A stretch of 64,000 bases of DNA from Salinibacterium sp. NK8237. GTDB lineage: Bacteria > Actinomycetota > Actinomycetes > Actinomycetales > Microbacteriaceae. The notes under the pieces are model-generated. The model did not search any database and was not told the DNA's origin. It worked only from the letters and a program-made list of their open reading frames with translations. Location: NCBI RefSeq assembly GCF_015864955.1, contig NZ_JADYWE010000001.1, positions 2,046,001 to 2,110,000 of the forward strand. The letters run 5' to 3'. This document shows positions 8,585 through 16,906 of this stretch, one piece after another (within the stretch, counting starts at the first letter, position 1; every line of letters begins with the position of its first letter). Both the position numbers and the translations under genes were made by a program.

Positions 8585-9634
8585 ATGCACGGCGAATTCA
8601 AGGTGCCTGGTGGAAAACTCGTAGTGGTCGATCTCGACGTTGTCGACGACGCCATCACCAACTTCCGGCTCGCCGGCGACTTCTTTCTTGAACCGGATGA
8701 TGCCCTCGAAGACATCAACGCCGCGATCAACGGGCTCCCCGCCAACTCTGACGCGAAGACCATCACGGCCGCGATTCAGCAGTCGCTGCCCGAGGGCACC
8801 GTGATGCTCGGCTTCTCCGCCGAGTCGGTGGCCACGGCCATCCGTCGTGCACTGCAACGTGCCACAACCTGGAAAGACTACGACTGGCAGATCGTCACCG
8901 GGCCCCCTCTCGAACCGCGCATGCAGATGGCGATGGATCAGGTGCTCTCTGAAGAGGTTGCCTCGGGTCGCCGCCAACCCACTCTGCGCATTTGGGAGTG
9001 GGACAAGCCCGCCGTTGTCATCGGCAGCTTCCAGTCTCTACGCAACGAAGTCGACCTCGAGAACGCGAAGAAGTTCGGCTTTGAGGTTGTTCGCCGAATT
9101 TCCGGTGGTGGCGCCATGTTTATGGAAGCCGGCACCGTCATCACCTACTCCATCTACGCGCCGGTCGAGCTCGTGCAGGGCATGACCTTCGCCGACTCCT
9201 ATGCTTTCCTCGACGAGTGGGTCATCATCGCCCTCAAGTCGCTCGGCATTGACGCCAGCTACCAACCCCTCAATGACATCGCGAGCCCGACCGGCAAGAT
9301 CGGCGGAGCAGCCCAGAAGCGTCTCGGTGCCGGTGCGGTGCTGCACCACGTGACCATGAGCTATGACATCGATGGCGAAAAGATGGTGCAGGTGCTGCGC
9401 ATCGGTCGCGAGAAAATGAGCGACAAAGGCACCAAGTCTGCCGCCAAACGCGTCGACCCGCTGCGCAGTCAGACCGGCATGGAACGCGCCGACATCATCG
9501 ACACCATGGTTGCCACCTTCCGCGGGCTGCACGGCCTCACCGAGAGCGAATTGACCGGTGACGAGATCGCTCGTGCTGAAGAACTCGTGACCGAAAAATT
9601 CGGCACTGAAGAATGGTTGCAGCGCGTTCCGTGA
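8585..9634 (+). CDS. lplA: Lipoate--protein ligase A-like protein
   Basis: A 349-residue protein of the biotin/lipoate A/B ligase family. Residues 1-80 resemble the accessory LplA domain placed at the N-terminus (HGEFKVPGGKLV). The catalytic domain follows, with RISGGGAMFMEAG (cf. the RRxSGGG motif) and the lysine motif PTGKIGGAAQKRLG that binds lipoyl-AMP. It would attach salvaged lipoate to E2/GcvH proteins or activate it. ATG 8585 is preceded by AGGGG at about 6 nt; GTG 8582 is also possible. The gene overlaps the permease gene downstream. Confidence 0.85.
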   Translation: MHGEFKVPGGKLVVVDLDVVDDAITNFRLAGDFFLEPDDALEDINAAINGLPANSDAKTITAAIQQSLPEGTVMLGFSAESVATAIRRALQRATTWKDYDWQIVTGPPLEPRMQMAMDQVLSEEVASGRRQPTLRIWEWDKPAVVIGSFQSLRNEVDLENAKKFGFEVVRRISGGGAMFMEAGTVITYSIYAPVELVQGMTFADSYAFLDEWVIIALKSLGIDASYQPLNDIASPTGKIGGAAQKRLGAGAVLHHVTMSYDIDGEKMVQVLRIGREKMSDKGTKSAAKRVDPLRSQTGMERADIIDTMVATFRGLHGLTESELTGDEIARAEELVTEKFGTEEWLQRVP

Positions 9635-10671
9635 ACACCACCCTCCGCGGCCTGACCCTCACGCTCACCCTTGCCGCGCTGCTGCTGGGCGGCATCGTGG
9701 CGTCGGCTGTGCTCGGGCAACTTCCGGTGAGCCCTGCCGAAGTTGGCGGATCCCTGCTGCGCTCGCTCGGCATCCAGAACGCCTGGGCGCCCACGGATTC
9801 GATCGTGGAATCCACGCTCTGGGTGGTGCGTTTTCCCCGGATTGCGATGGCCATGGTCGTGGGTGCAGCACTCGCCGTAGCGGGTGCTGTGATGCAAGCC
9901 ATCTTCGGCAACCCGCTGGCCGAACCTGGAGTCGTTGGCGTCTCAGCCGGTGCCGCTTTGGGCGCCGCCATTGCCATTGTTATCGGCGTTGCGGCGCTCG
10001 GTGACAGTGCGATTGCGCTCTTCGCTTTCGTCGGCGGGCTGCTCGCGACCCTGCTCGTCTACTTCGTCTCGCGGGCCAACGGCCGCACCGAAGTAGTGAC
10101 GCTGCTGTTGACCGGTATCGCTGTGAATGCCTTCGCTGGCGCCGGCCTCGCGTTCCTGCTGTTCGTCGCCGAATCGGGCAGCCGGGAACAAATCGTGTTT
10201 TGGCAGCTGGGCTCGCTCAACGGTTCGCGCTGGAGCGAAGTGCTCATCGTCGCTCTCGTCACCGCGATCGGCCTTGTTGCCGCCGTGGTGCTCGCGCGCC
10301 CCTTCGACTTGCTCGCATTGGGGGAGCGCAACGCCCGCCACCTTGGTGTGAACGTTGAGCGCCTCCGCATCGTGTCGATCGTGATCGTCGCTCTTCTCAC
10401 CGGCGTGGCCGTCGCGTTCGTGGGAATCATCGCCTTCGTGGGTCTCGTTGTGCCGCACGCCATGCGCATGGCGATTGGGCCGACCCATCGCCCGCTCATC
10501 ATTGCCAGCGCTGTCGGCGGCGCAGTGCTGCTCGTGCTCTCCGACCTGCTCGCCCGCTCGGTTGTGCCCGGCGGTGACTTGCCGATTGGCCTGCTCACCT
10601 CCCTCGTTGGTGGCCCGTTCTTCTTCTACCTCCTGTTCCGCCAACGACGCCAGAGCGGAGGCTGGGCATGA
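9613..10671 (+). CDS. FecCD/BtuC-type iron-chelate or heme ABC transporter permease
   Basis: A 352-residue inner-membrane permease of the FecCD family with about ten hydrophobic helices. Family signatures are VVRFPRIAMAMVVGAALAVAG, GNPLAEPGVVGVSAGA and the C-terminal GIIAFVGLVVPHAMR. It would pair with the ATPase gene that follows (4-nt ATGA overlap) to import heme, a siderophore or cobalamin. ATG 9613 lies 22 nt inside lplA; GTG 9631, overlapping the lplA stop as GTGA, is an equally plausible start. No substrate-binding protein gene is next to it. Confidence 0.85.
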   Translation: MVAARSVNTTLRGLTLTLTLAALLLGGIVASAVLGQLPVSPAEVGGSLLRSLGIQNAWAPTDSIVESTLWVVRFPRIAMAMVVGAALAVAGAVMQAIFGNPLAEPGVVGVSAGAALGAAIAIVIGVAALGDSAIALFAFVGGLLATLLVYFVSRANGRTEVVTLLLTGIAVNAFAGAGLAFLLFVAESGSREQIVFWQLGSLNGSRWSEVLIVALVTAIGLVAAVVLARPFDLLALGERNARHLGVNVERLRIVSIVIVALLTGVAVAFVGIIAFVGLVVPHAMRMAIGPTHRPLIIASAVGGAVLLVLSDLLARSVVPGGDLPIGLLTSLVGGPFFFYLLFRQRRQSGGWA

Positions 10672-11423
10672 TCAGCGCACGCAACGTGAGCGTCCGGCTC
10701 GACTCCCGCGCCATCCTCGACGACGTCAGTCTCGATGTGGCTCCCGGCGAAGTCCTCGCACTTGTCGGGCCGAACGGCGCCGGAAAGTCGACGCTGCTCT
10801 CAGTGTTGAGCGGCGACCGCAAGCCAGACAGCGGAACCGTGACCATTGATGGGCAGGATGTTGGCGGCATCCGTCACGCAGAGCTCGCCCGCTTGCGTGC
10901 CGTGCTCACTCAAGAGAACACGGTTAGTTTTCCGTTTCGGGTGTCTGAAGTGGTGGCCATGGGCCGGAGCCCGTGGTCGCGATCGCTCGAGAGCCGCGAC
11001 GACGTTGCCGTCGTCAACGACGCTCTTGCGGTCACGGATGTTGCCCACTTGAGCGAGCGCCGGTTCACTACGCTGTCGGGCGGTGAAAAGGCGCGCGTCT
11101 CCCTTGCGCGAGTGCTCGCTCAGCACACCCCCGTTGTGTTCTTGGATGAGCCGACCGCCGCCCTCGACCTTCGCCATCAAGAAGACGTCATGAAAGTGGC
11201 GCGATCAATGGCCGCTGACGGTCGTGCCGTCGTCGTTGTACTCCACGACCTCAGCCTCGCCGGCGCCTACTCCGATCGACTCGCGCTGATTGCCAACGGC
11301 ACGCTCGACGCCATCGGCACTCCAAGCGAGGTGCTCACCGCCGAGCGCGTAGAGCGCGTGTACGGCCTCGCCGTGGACTTGCACGACGTGGGCGGGCATC
11401 CGGTGGTCGTTCCGCGCCGGTAA
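10668..11423 (+). CDS. hmuV: Heme/iron ABC transporter ATP-binding protein (HmuV-like)
   Basis: A 251-residue ABC ATPase. Walker A is GPNGAGKST near residue 35, the signature is LSGGEKARVSLARVLA, Walker B is VVFLDEPTAALD, and a switch histidine follows in VVVVLHDLS. The Q-loop region and a short C-terminal domain match heme-type importers (HmuV). It overlaps the FecCD permease by 4 nt, so both form one transporter. The heme assignment, rather than another iron chelate or B12, is only a similarity judgement. Confidence 0.8.
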   Translation: MISARNVSVRLDSRAILDDVSLDVAPGEVLALVGPNGAGKSTLLSVLSGDRKPDSGTVTIDGQDVGGIRHAELARLRAVLTQENTVSFPFRVSEVVAMGRSPWSRSLESRDDVAVVNDALAVTDVAHLSERRFTTLSGGEKARVSLARVLAQHTPVVFLDEPTAALDLRHQEDVMKVARSMAADGRAVVVVLHDLSLAGAYSDRLALIANGTLDAIGTPSEVLTAERVERVYGLAVDLHDVGGHPVVVPRR

Positions 11424-11427
11424 GGGC

Positions 11428-11712
11428 TTAGCGACTGAGTAGATCCCGATATTCGGGGTTGTCGGCTACGAACTTGGCCATGAACTCGCACTTGGCCACG
11501 ACTCGGGCTTCGCTTTCGGCCCGCACCAGATTGAGGGCACCGCGGGCGAGGTCGCCACCGCGGCCCTGGCCACGAAACTTGGGATCGATCTCGGTGTGCA
11601 CGAACACGATTTCATCGTCTCGCATCTGGTAATCGGCAAGCCCGACCTGCACGCCATCGAGAAGCAACTCGTACCGGTGCATCGCGGGGTCGTGAATTAC
11701 TTCGCTGGCCAT
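11428..11712 (-). CDS. Small GNAT-fold N-acetyltransferase-like protein (YidJ/NATD1 type)
   Basis: A 94-residue single-domain protein of the short Gcn5-related acetyltransferase group. The acetyl-CoA loop is visible as KFRGQGRGGDLARGAL, preceded by IVFVHTEIDP, and it ends with EFMAKFVADNPEYRDLL. Such proteins are widespread and of unknown substrate. ATG 11712 is chosen because a TAGGCT box stands exactly 6 nt upstream (11719-11724 on the complementary strand), matching the leaderless pattern of neighbouring genes; a TTG at 11718 lies inside that spacer. Confidence 0.8.
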   Translation of the reverse strand: MASEVIHDPAMHRYELLLDGVQVGLADYQMRDDEIVFVHTEIDPKFRGQGRGGDLARGALNLVRAESEARVVAKCEFMAKFVADNPEYRDLLSR

Positions 11713-11788
11713 GACCAAAGCCTAGTCGCGGTCTCTTCGGTGTGGACGTGTTCTGCGGCGCGTCAAAACATGGGAATAGTATCGATGG

Positions 11789-12601
11789 GTGTCTGATTCT
11801 CCTCCCCCCAATCCCGGCGGATCGCACCGCCGGTTGATCATCATCACCGTCACGGGCGCGGTTCTGATCGTCATTGCCGCAGTGGTCTCGTTTGTTGCGC
11901 TTGAACCGAGCCCGGAACCGGTTGCAACCGCAACCCGCTCGGTCACTCCGACTCCAACCCCCACTCCGACCCCTACTCCTACGCCTACGCCAACATTCGA
12001 CAAGGCCCAGTTCTCGATTGACGACCCGAGCAGTTTGTGGGTGGTGGCGAACAAGCTTCGTCCGCTGAGCCCGATCGACTATGAACCCAGCCTGGTGTTT
12101 GTTGACGTTGCATACGCCTATGAGCCCTATTTGACTCCGGATGCTGCTGCCGCGGCTGTTGAAATGTTCACGGCCTACTACGACGAAACTGGGCTGCAAA
12201 TGCAGTCACAGAGTTCTTATCGAAGCTACTGGTCGCAAGAGAGCGTCTATGCGGGCTGGGTCTCAAACCTTGGTCAAGAAGAAGCTGACCGCTTAAGTGC
12301 GCGACCGGGACACAGCGAGCACCAAACGGGGCTATCCATTGACGTCAACGCGGTGCCTGCTAACTGCACGCTCATCGCCTGCTTTGGTGACACGCCTGAG
12401 GGCCAGTGGCTGGATGCCAACAGCTGGAAATACGGCTTCATTCTGCGGTACCCCGAAGGAAAAACCGACATCACTGGTTACGCCTACGAGCCGTGGCACT
12501 TTCGGTATGTCGGTACCGTTCTCTCTACTGAAATGCACGAGACGGGCATCCAGACTATGGAAGAGTTCTTTGGGCTACCGGCGGCACCGAACTACGGCTA
12601 G
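11789..12601 (+). CDS. D-alanyl-D-alanine carboxypeptidase, VanY/LdcB type (M15B)
   Basis: A 270-residue membrane-anchored peptidase acting on cell-wall peptides. Residues 14-38 form one transmembrane segment, followed by a Thr-Pro repeat linker (about ten TP units) that spans the wall, then the M15B domain. Zinc and catalytic residues are in RPGHSEHQTGLSIDV (H, D), the Glu in YAYEPWHFRYVG and its terminal His; QSSYRSYWSQ is the usual substrate-binding strand. It would trim stem peptides of peptidoglycan. The GTG at 11789 follows a TAGTAT box by 6 nt, which suggests a leaderless transcript. Confidence 0.9.
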   Translation: MSDSPPPNPGGSHRRLIIITVTGAVLIVIAAVVSFVALEPSPEPVATATRSVTPTPTPTPTPTPTPTPTFDKAQFSIDDPSSLWVVANKLRPLSPIDYEPSLVFVDVAYAYEPYLTPDAAAAAVEMFTAYYDETGLQMQSQSSYRSYWSQESVYAGWVSNLGQEEADRLSARPGHSEHQTGLSIDVNAVPANCTLIACFGDTPEGQWLDANSWKYGFILRYPEGKTDITGYAYEPWHFRYVGTVLSTEMHETGIQTMEEFFGLPAAPNYG

Positions 12602-12625
12602 CCGCTGGCACCCTAAACTCGTGTC

Positions 12626-13591
12626 ATGACTTCGACGCCTAGCCCCGACACGGTGAGTTACAGCTACTTGGGTCCCGCTGGCACCTTCACCGAGGCTGCA
12701 CTGAAGCAGGTTCCTGAGGCGGTCGGCGCGCACTGGAAGAGCGTCAACAACGTTGGCGAGGCGCTCGACGACGTCACGAGCGGTCGCAGCATTGCCGCCA
12801 TGATCGCGATTGAAAACTCCATCGATGGTGGCGTCAGCGTGACGCAGGATGCGCTTACGACTACTCCCAACCTCCGCATCATGGGCGAATACTTGGTGCC
12901 CGTGAACTTCGTGCTTGTCGCCCGGCCGGGCACGGCGCTCGCCGACGTGACAACGGTCAACGCGCATCCGGTCGCCTATGGACAAACGCGGCGCTGGCTC
13001 GACGCCCAGTTGCCCCAGCACGGTTACATTCCTGCGACCTCCAACGTTGCGGCCGCGGCTACGCTGCTCGGCAACAGCATTGCGGATGCCGCCGTTGCCC
13101 CGCCCGGAATCACCGAGCATTACCCGCTTGAGATCCTCGCCGAGAACATTGCTAACAATCAGAAGTCAGTAACGCGCTTCGTGCTCGTATCGTCAAAGAC
13201 GGCGCTGCCCGAGCGGACAGGTGCTGACAAGACGAGCGTGATCGTCGAACTCCCCGACAACGCTCCTGGTCGCTTGCTTGAAATGCTCGAGCAATTTGCC
13301 ACGCGCGGCGTCAACATGAGCCTGATCGAATCGCGACCCATTGGTGATGAACTCGGCCGCTATCGCTTCGTCATCGACCTTGAGGGCCACATCCTCGATG
13401 AGCGAGTAGCGGATGCCCTGCTCGGCCTCAAGCGGTTCAGCCCGAATGTCATTTTCTTGGGCAGCTACCCGCGGGCAGACAAACTTGCCACGACAGTGAC
13501 GCCGCGCTATGGAAACGACGTTTTCGTGGAGGCACGCGACTGGTTGCGGGCCATCACTACCAGTGAGCCGTCGGCTACTCGCGAGCCTTAG
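12626..13591 (+). CDS. pheA: Prephenate dehydratase
   Basis: A 321-residue enzyme converting prephenate to phenylpyruvate in phenylalanine biosynthesis. The catalytic domain opens YSYLGPAGTFTEAAL and contains the TRF motif (KSVTRFVLVS) that holds the key threonine. From about residue 200 an ACT domain follows (TSVIVELPDNAPGRLLEML) with the ESRP motif (SLIESRPIG) used for feedback binding of phenylalanine. It has no chorismate mutase domain, as usual in actinobacteria. A TAAACT box lies 6 nt before the ATG. Its 3' end overlaps the convergent kinase gene by 17 bp. Confidence 0.95.
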   Translation: MTSTPSPDTVSYSYLGPAGTFTEAALKQVPEAVGAHWKSVNNVGEALDDVTSGRSIAAMIAIENSIDGGVSVTQDALTTTPNLRIMGEYLVPVNFVLVARPGTALADVTTVNAHPVAYGQTRRWLDAQLPQHGYIPATSNVAAAATLLGNSIADAAVAPPGITEHYPLEILAENIANNQKSVTRFVLVSSKTALPERTGADKTSVIVELPDNAPGRLLEMLEQFATRGVNMSLIESRPIGDELGRYRFVIDLEGHILDERVADALLGLKRFSPNVIFLGSYPRADKLATTVTPRYGNDVFVEARDWLRAITTSEPSATREP

Positions 13592-14690
13592 CCTTTTTGC
13601 TTCGCGCTTTCTCCAGGGCGCTCGTGCGCGCAGTCGAACGGGCTTTCGCTCTGGCGGTCGTGCGTGCCAGCGACTGAGCCTTGGAGTGAGCCTTCACTTC
13701 GGCGCGGGTGTGAGTCTTCGGAACCCGCACAATCAGCGACCGCGGCTCAGTCCAGGCGTGTACTGACTTGGCAAGACCGAAGTCGTCGCCGTCGAGCTGA
13801 AACTCTTCCGGGGTGTCGACGATCATGTTGAGGTCGCTGCCCTTGGCATAGCGCACATCACGCACGTCTTGGGAGAGATCGATGATGCGGCGACCAATCG
13901 CGCTTTTGCGCAACACACCGTTTTCCCACGCGATTTTGTTCCAAATGTTGAGCCACCCGAAACGGCCGCGAGGGATAAGGGCGGCCATATCGAGGATGCC
14001 ATCGTCGGGTTGCGCTTCGGGCATCAGCAGCAGCCCGCCCGGCAGCGATCCGCAGTTGCCGATGATCACGGTGTGCGCACTGAGCGACCGATTGGGGGCG
14101 CCATCCACGCTGTACCGCAGTTTCACGGGCTTCAGTTCGGGGATAGATCGCGCGATGCCATCAACGTAGGCCAACCAGCCGACAGCCTTCTTCAGCTTCG
14201 TGCTCGTGTTCTTGATCATCTTGGCGTCGAGCCCAAGGCCCGCCATTACCAAAAACGCGTGCGTTTCGTGTTCGTCGTTGTCCCGCACGATTTCGACCAT
14301 GCCGAGGTCGATAGCGTGGTCTGCACCGTGGAAAGCCAGCTCAACGCTGTCGCGGATGCTGCCCGTCGGCAGGTCAAGGTTGCGCGCAAGGAGGTTGCCG
14401 GTGCCCGCCGAGACAACAGTCAATGCGACTCCGGTGCCACCGAGGGCTTCGGCCACGGCGCGCACGGTGCCATCGCCTCCCGCCGCGATGACAACGTTGG
14501 CGCCCCGTCGGATAGCACTGCCGGTGACGTTCTGTCCGGCATCCTGAATCGTTGTTGAAAACCAGATAGGGGCAGCCCAATCGGCGGCCTTAGCGGCAGC
14601 ACCGACGATCTTTTTGAGCTTGGCAAGATCGACCTTGATGGGGTTGTAAACAACCGCAACTTTAGGCTTTGAGTTTCGAGGGGTGGGCAC
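13575..14690 (-). CDS. Diacylglycerol kinase-family lipid kinase
   Basis: A 371-residue DagK_cat-family protein. The nucleotide-binding region is VVIAAGGDGTVRAVAEAL, containing the GGDGT motif near residue 70, followed by SAGTGNLLARNL, and the C-terminal domain contains the LLMPEAQPDDG segment. It would phosphorylate diacylglycerol or a related lipid at the membrane. The last 45 residues are a repetitive Lys/Arg/Ala tail, unusual for the family and possibly a membrane- or nucleic-acid-contacting extension. GTG 14690 is preceded by TAGCGT at 6 nt on the minus strand. It is divergent from serS. Confidence 0.88.
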   Translation of the reverse strand: MPTPRNSKPKVAVVYNPIKVDLAKLKKIVGAAAKAADWAAPIWFSTTIQDAGQNVTGSAIRRGANVVIAAGGDGTVRAVAEALGGTGVALTVVSAGTGNLLARNLDLPTGSIRDSVELAFHGADHAIDLGMVEIVRDNDEHETHAFLVMAGLGLDAKMIKNTSTKLKKAVGWLAYVDGIARSIPELKPVKLRYSVDGAPNRSLSAHTVIIGNCGSLPGGLLLMPEAQPDDGILDMAALIPRGRFGWLNIWNKIAWENGVLRKSAIGRRIIDLSQDVRDVRYAKGSDLNMIVDTPEEFQLDGDDFGLAKSVHAWTEPRSLIVRVPKTHTRAEVKAHSKAQSLARTTARAKARSTARTSALEKARSKKAKARE

Positions 14691-14727
14691 AGATAAACGC
14701 TACGCCATGAATCGGTAGGCTGTAGGA
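14691..14727. promoter_or_regulatory. Back-to-back leaderless promoters of the lipid kinase and serS
   Basis: Two TANNNT boxes sit in a 37-bp gap: TAGCGT on the minus strand (14697-14702), 6 nt before the kinase GTG, and TAGGCT on the plus strand (14716-14721), 6 nt before the serS GTG. Their -10 regions almost touch, so RNA polymerase binding on one side should interfere with the other. A GGAG near the serS start might also act as a ribosome-binding site, but it is too close to the GTG. Confidence 0.5.
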
Positions 14728-15993
14728 GTGATTGACCCCCAAATTCTTAGAGAAAACCCTGAAGCCGTGCGGCAGTCGCAAATCGCGCGCGGTGCGTCAG
14801 TTCAGTTGGTCGACGATGCAATCGCCGCCGACCAGAAGCGCCGTGCCAGCATTGGCGAGTTTGAGACCCTGCGGGCTGAGCAAAATAGTTTCGGCAAGAA
14901 GGTCGCTCAGGCGCCATCCGAAGAGAAGAAGGCGCTCGTCGCTGAGGCTCAGAAGCTCGCCGCCCGAGTGAAGGCAGCTCAGCTGGTTTCCACCGAGGCT
15001 GAGGCAGAGTTCACTCGCATCGTCGGTGCTCTCGGCAACATCGCTGTCGAGGGCGTTCCCGTCGGTGGCGAGGATGACTGGGAGCTGGTGCGCGAAGTCG
15101 GCACGCCCGTAACGTTCGACTTTGAACCCCGCGACCACGCCGATCTCGGCGAAATCCTGGGAGCCATCGACATCCCCCGCGGTGTGAAGGTCTCGGGCAG
15201 CCGTTTCTACTTCCTCAAGGGCGTTGGTGCGCGACTCGAAATCGGCCTCATGAACATGGCCCTCGATCGCGCCATCGCTGGCGACTTCATCCCGCTCATC
15301 ACGCCAACGCTCGTGCGCCCCGAAATGATGGCCGGCACCGGATTTCTGGGTGAGCACTCCGATGAGATTTACTACCTGCCCGCCGACGACTTGTACCTCA
15401 CCGGCACGAGTGAAGTGGCGCTCGCCGGGTACCACTCCGACGAGATCCTAGATCTGTCGAAGGGCCCGCTGCGCTATGCCGGTTGGTCGACCTGTTACCG
15501 GCGTGAAGCCGGCTCTGCGGGCAAAGACAACCGCGGCATCCTGCGCGTGCACCAGTTCAACAAGCTTGAGATGTTCAGCTACGTGCTGCCCGAGAATGCT
15601 CAGGCCGAGCACGAGCGCCTGCTGTCGTTCCAAGAATCGATGCTGCAGGCGTGTGAGCTCAGCTACCGCGTAATCGATGTTGCCGGTGGCGACCTCGGCT
15701 CGAGCGCCGCTCGCAAATACGACATTGAGGCCTGGATTCCGACGCAGGGCACCTACCGCGAGCTCACGTCCACCTCGAACTGCACGACGTACCAAGCGCG
15801 CCGTCTCGACACCCGCTATCGCACCGAGTCGGGCAAAACCGCCCCGGTAGCGACCATCAACGGAACTCTCGCAACCACCCGCTGGCTGGTTGCCATTCTT
15901 GAAACCCACCAACAGCCCGACGGGTCGGTCGTGGTGCCGAAAGCACTTCGCCCCTACCTCGGCGGCCTAGAAATTTTGGAGCCAATCGCGTGA
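14728..15993 (+). CDS. serS: Seryl-tRNA synthetase
   Basis: A 421-residue class II synthetase charging tRNA-Ser. It begins [22 protein letters not shown], then a long coiled-coil arm (about residues 30-100) that contacts the long variable arm of tRNA-Ser. Class II motifs are seen in order: motif 2 in [21 protein letters not shown] and motif 3 in [21 protein letters not shown] marks the serine pocket. It starts at GTG behind a TAGGCT box and overlaps the HAD gene downstream by 4 nt. Two tRNA-Ser genes lie about 4-6 kb further on. Confidence 0.97.
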   Translation: MIDPQILRENPEAVRQSQIARGASVQLVDDAIAADQKRRASIGEFETLRAEQNSFGKKVAQAPSEEKKALVAEAQKLAARVKAAQLVSTEAEAEFTRIVGALGNIAVEGVPVGGEDDWELVREVGTPVTFDFEPRDHADLGEILGAIDIPRGVKVSGSRFYFLKGVGARLEIGLMNMALDRAIAGDFIPLITPTLVRPEMMAGTGFLGEHSDEIYYLPADDLYLTGTSEVALAGYHSDEILDLSKGPLRYAGWSTCYRREAGSAGKDNRGILRVHQFNKLEMFSYVLPENAQAEHERLLSFQESMLQACELSYRVIDVAGGDLGSSAARKYDIEAWIPTQGTYRELTSTSNCTTYQARRLDTRYRTESGKTAPVATINGTLATTRWLVAILETHQQPDGSVVVPKALRPYLGGLEILEPIA

Positions 15994-16811
15994 CAACCGC
16001 AGCGCAGGATGACCGCTGGATGATCGCACTCGACATCGATGGCACTGTGCTGCTCGAGTCGGGCGAGATGAACGACGCCGTTATTGCGGCCGTCGCGAAG
16101 GTTCGGGATGCCGGCCACGAGGTCATGTTGGCCACCGGTCGTTCGGTTGCCATGACTCTGCCCATCCTGCAGAAGTTGGGCCTGAAGCCGCAGTATGTCG
16201 TCTGCTCCAACGGTGCGATCACGCTCAAGCGCGATCCCTTGGGCGAGGGCGGCTACGCTCGCGAATTTGTGGAGATGTTTAACCCTAAAGAGGTGCTCAC
16301 GAGCATCAAGAAGCACTTGGGGTCAGCGAATTACGCGGTTGAGGATGCGACCGGCAAGTTCTTTGTCAACGGCAAGTTCCCCGATGGCGCTCTCGGCGCG
16401 GTGAGCGAAGATGTCGCGTTCGAGGAGCTCGTCAAGGTGCAAGCGACGCGCGTTGTTGTGATCTCGCCTCAACACCAAGTCGATGATTTCCTGTCGGTTG
16501 TCGAGAAGATGGGCCTTCACAAAGTCAGCTATAACGTGGGCTGGACGGCCTGGCTCGACATCGCGCCCGACGGCGTCAACAAGTCAACGGCGCTCGAAAA
16601 CGTGCGTTCGCGACTCGGCATCCCACGCACGCGAGTGCTCGCCATGGGTGATGGTCGCAACGACATCGACATGCTCGAGTGGGCGTCACGTCACGGCCGC
16701 GGTGTTGCAATGGGTCAGGCTCCGGATGACGTGCTCGCGGTCGCCAACGAGGTCACCGAGAGCGATCTCAACGACGGCGCCGCGCTCGTTCTTGCCGCCT
16801 TCACGCCGTAG
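15990..16811 (+). CDS. HAD-superfamily (Cof-type) phosphatase
   Basis: A 273-residue Cof/IIB-class HAD hydrolase. Motif I is ALDIDGTVL with the nucleophile Asp near residue 14, motif II is MLATGRS, the lysine is in NKSTALE, and motif IV is [12 protein letters not shown] large cap domain lies between motifs II and III. Such enzymes dephosphorylate sugar phosphates or nucleotides. It is coupled to serS by a 4-nt overlap, a gene order common in actinobacteria. Two hairpins after the stop probably end the transcript. Confidence 0.9.
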   Translation: MTTAAQDDRWMIALDIDGTVLLESGEMNDAVIAAVAKVRDAGHEVMLATGRSVAMTLPILQKLGLKPQYVVCSNGAITLKRDPLGEGGYAREFVEMFNPKEVLTSIKKHLGSANYAVEDATGKFFVNGKFPDGALGAVSEDVAFEELVKVQATRVVVISPQHQVDDFLSVVEKMGLHKVSYNVGWTAWLDIAPDGVNKSTALENVRSRLGIPRTRVLAMGDGRNDIDMLEWASRHGRGVAMGQAPDDVLAVANEVTESDLNDGAALVLAAFTP

Positions 16812-16824
16812 CACGCCGTAGCGA

Positions 16825-16867
16825 GGTTTAGCCGAGCCCGAGCCCGAACGCCGAGCTCGGCCAAACC
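16825..16867. terminator. Hairpin, first of two between convergent genes
   Basis: GGTTTAGCCGAGC (16825-16837) pairs with GCTCGGCCAAACC (16855-16867) with a single A-C mismatch and a 17-nt loop. It lies just after the HAD gene, which converges with the aminotransferase gene. There is no long T-tract, so it may act as a weak terminator or as a 3'-end-protecting hairpin. Confidence 0.5.
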
Positions 16868-16873
16868 ACCCGC

Positions 16874-16901
16874 TTCTGCGCTGAACCCCTTCGGCGCAGA
16901 A
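16874..16901. terminator. Bidirectional terminator hairpin
   Basis: TTCTGCGCTGAA (16874-16885) pairs with TTCGGCGCAGAA (16890-16901) around a CCCC loop; twelve pairs with one G-T wobble. It stands 5 bp before the 3' end of the minus-strand aminotransferase gene and follows the HAD gene, so it can serve both convergent transcripts. Confidence 0.65.
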
Positions 16902-16906
16902 CTCTG

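Noticed and set aside
11950-11995. Threonine-proline repeat region as a CRISPR-like or satellite repeat
   Set aside because: It is the coding sequence of a Thr-Pro linker in the carboxypeptidase.
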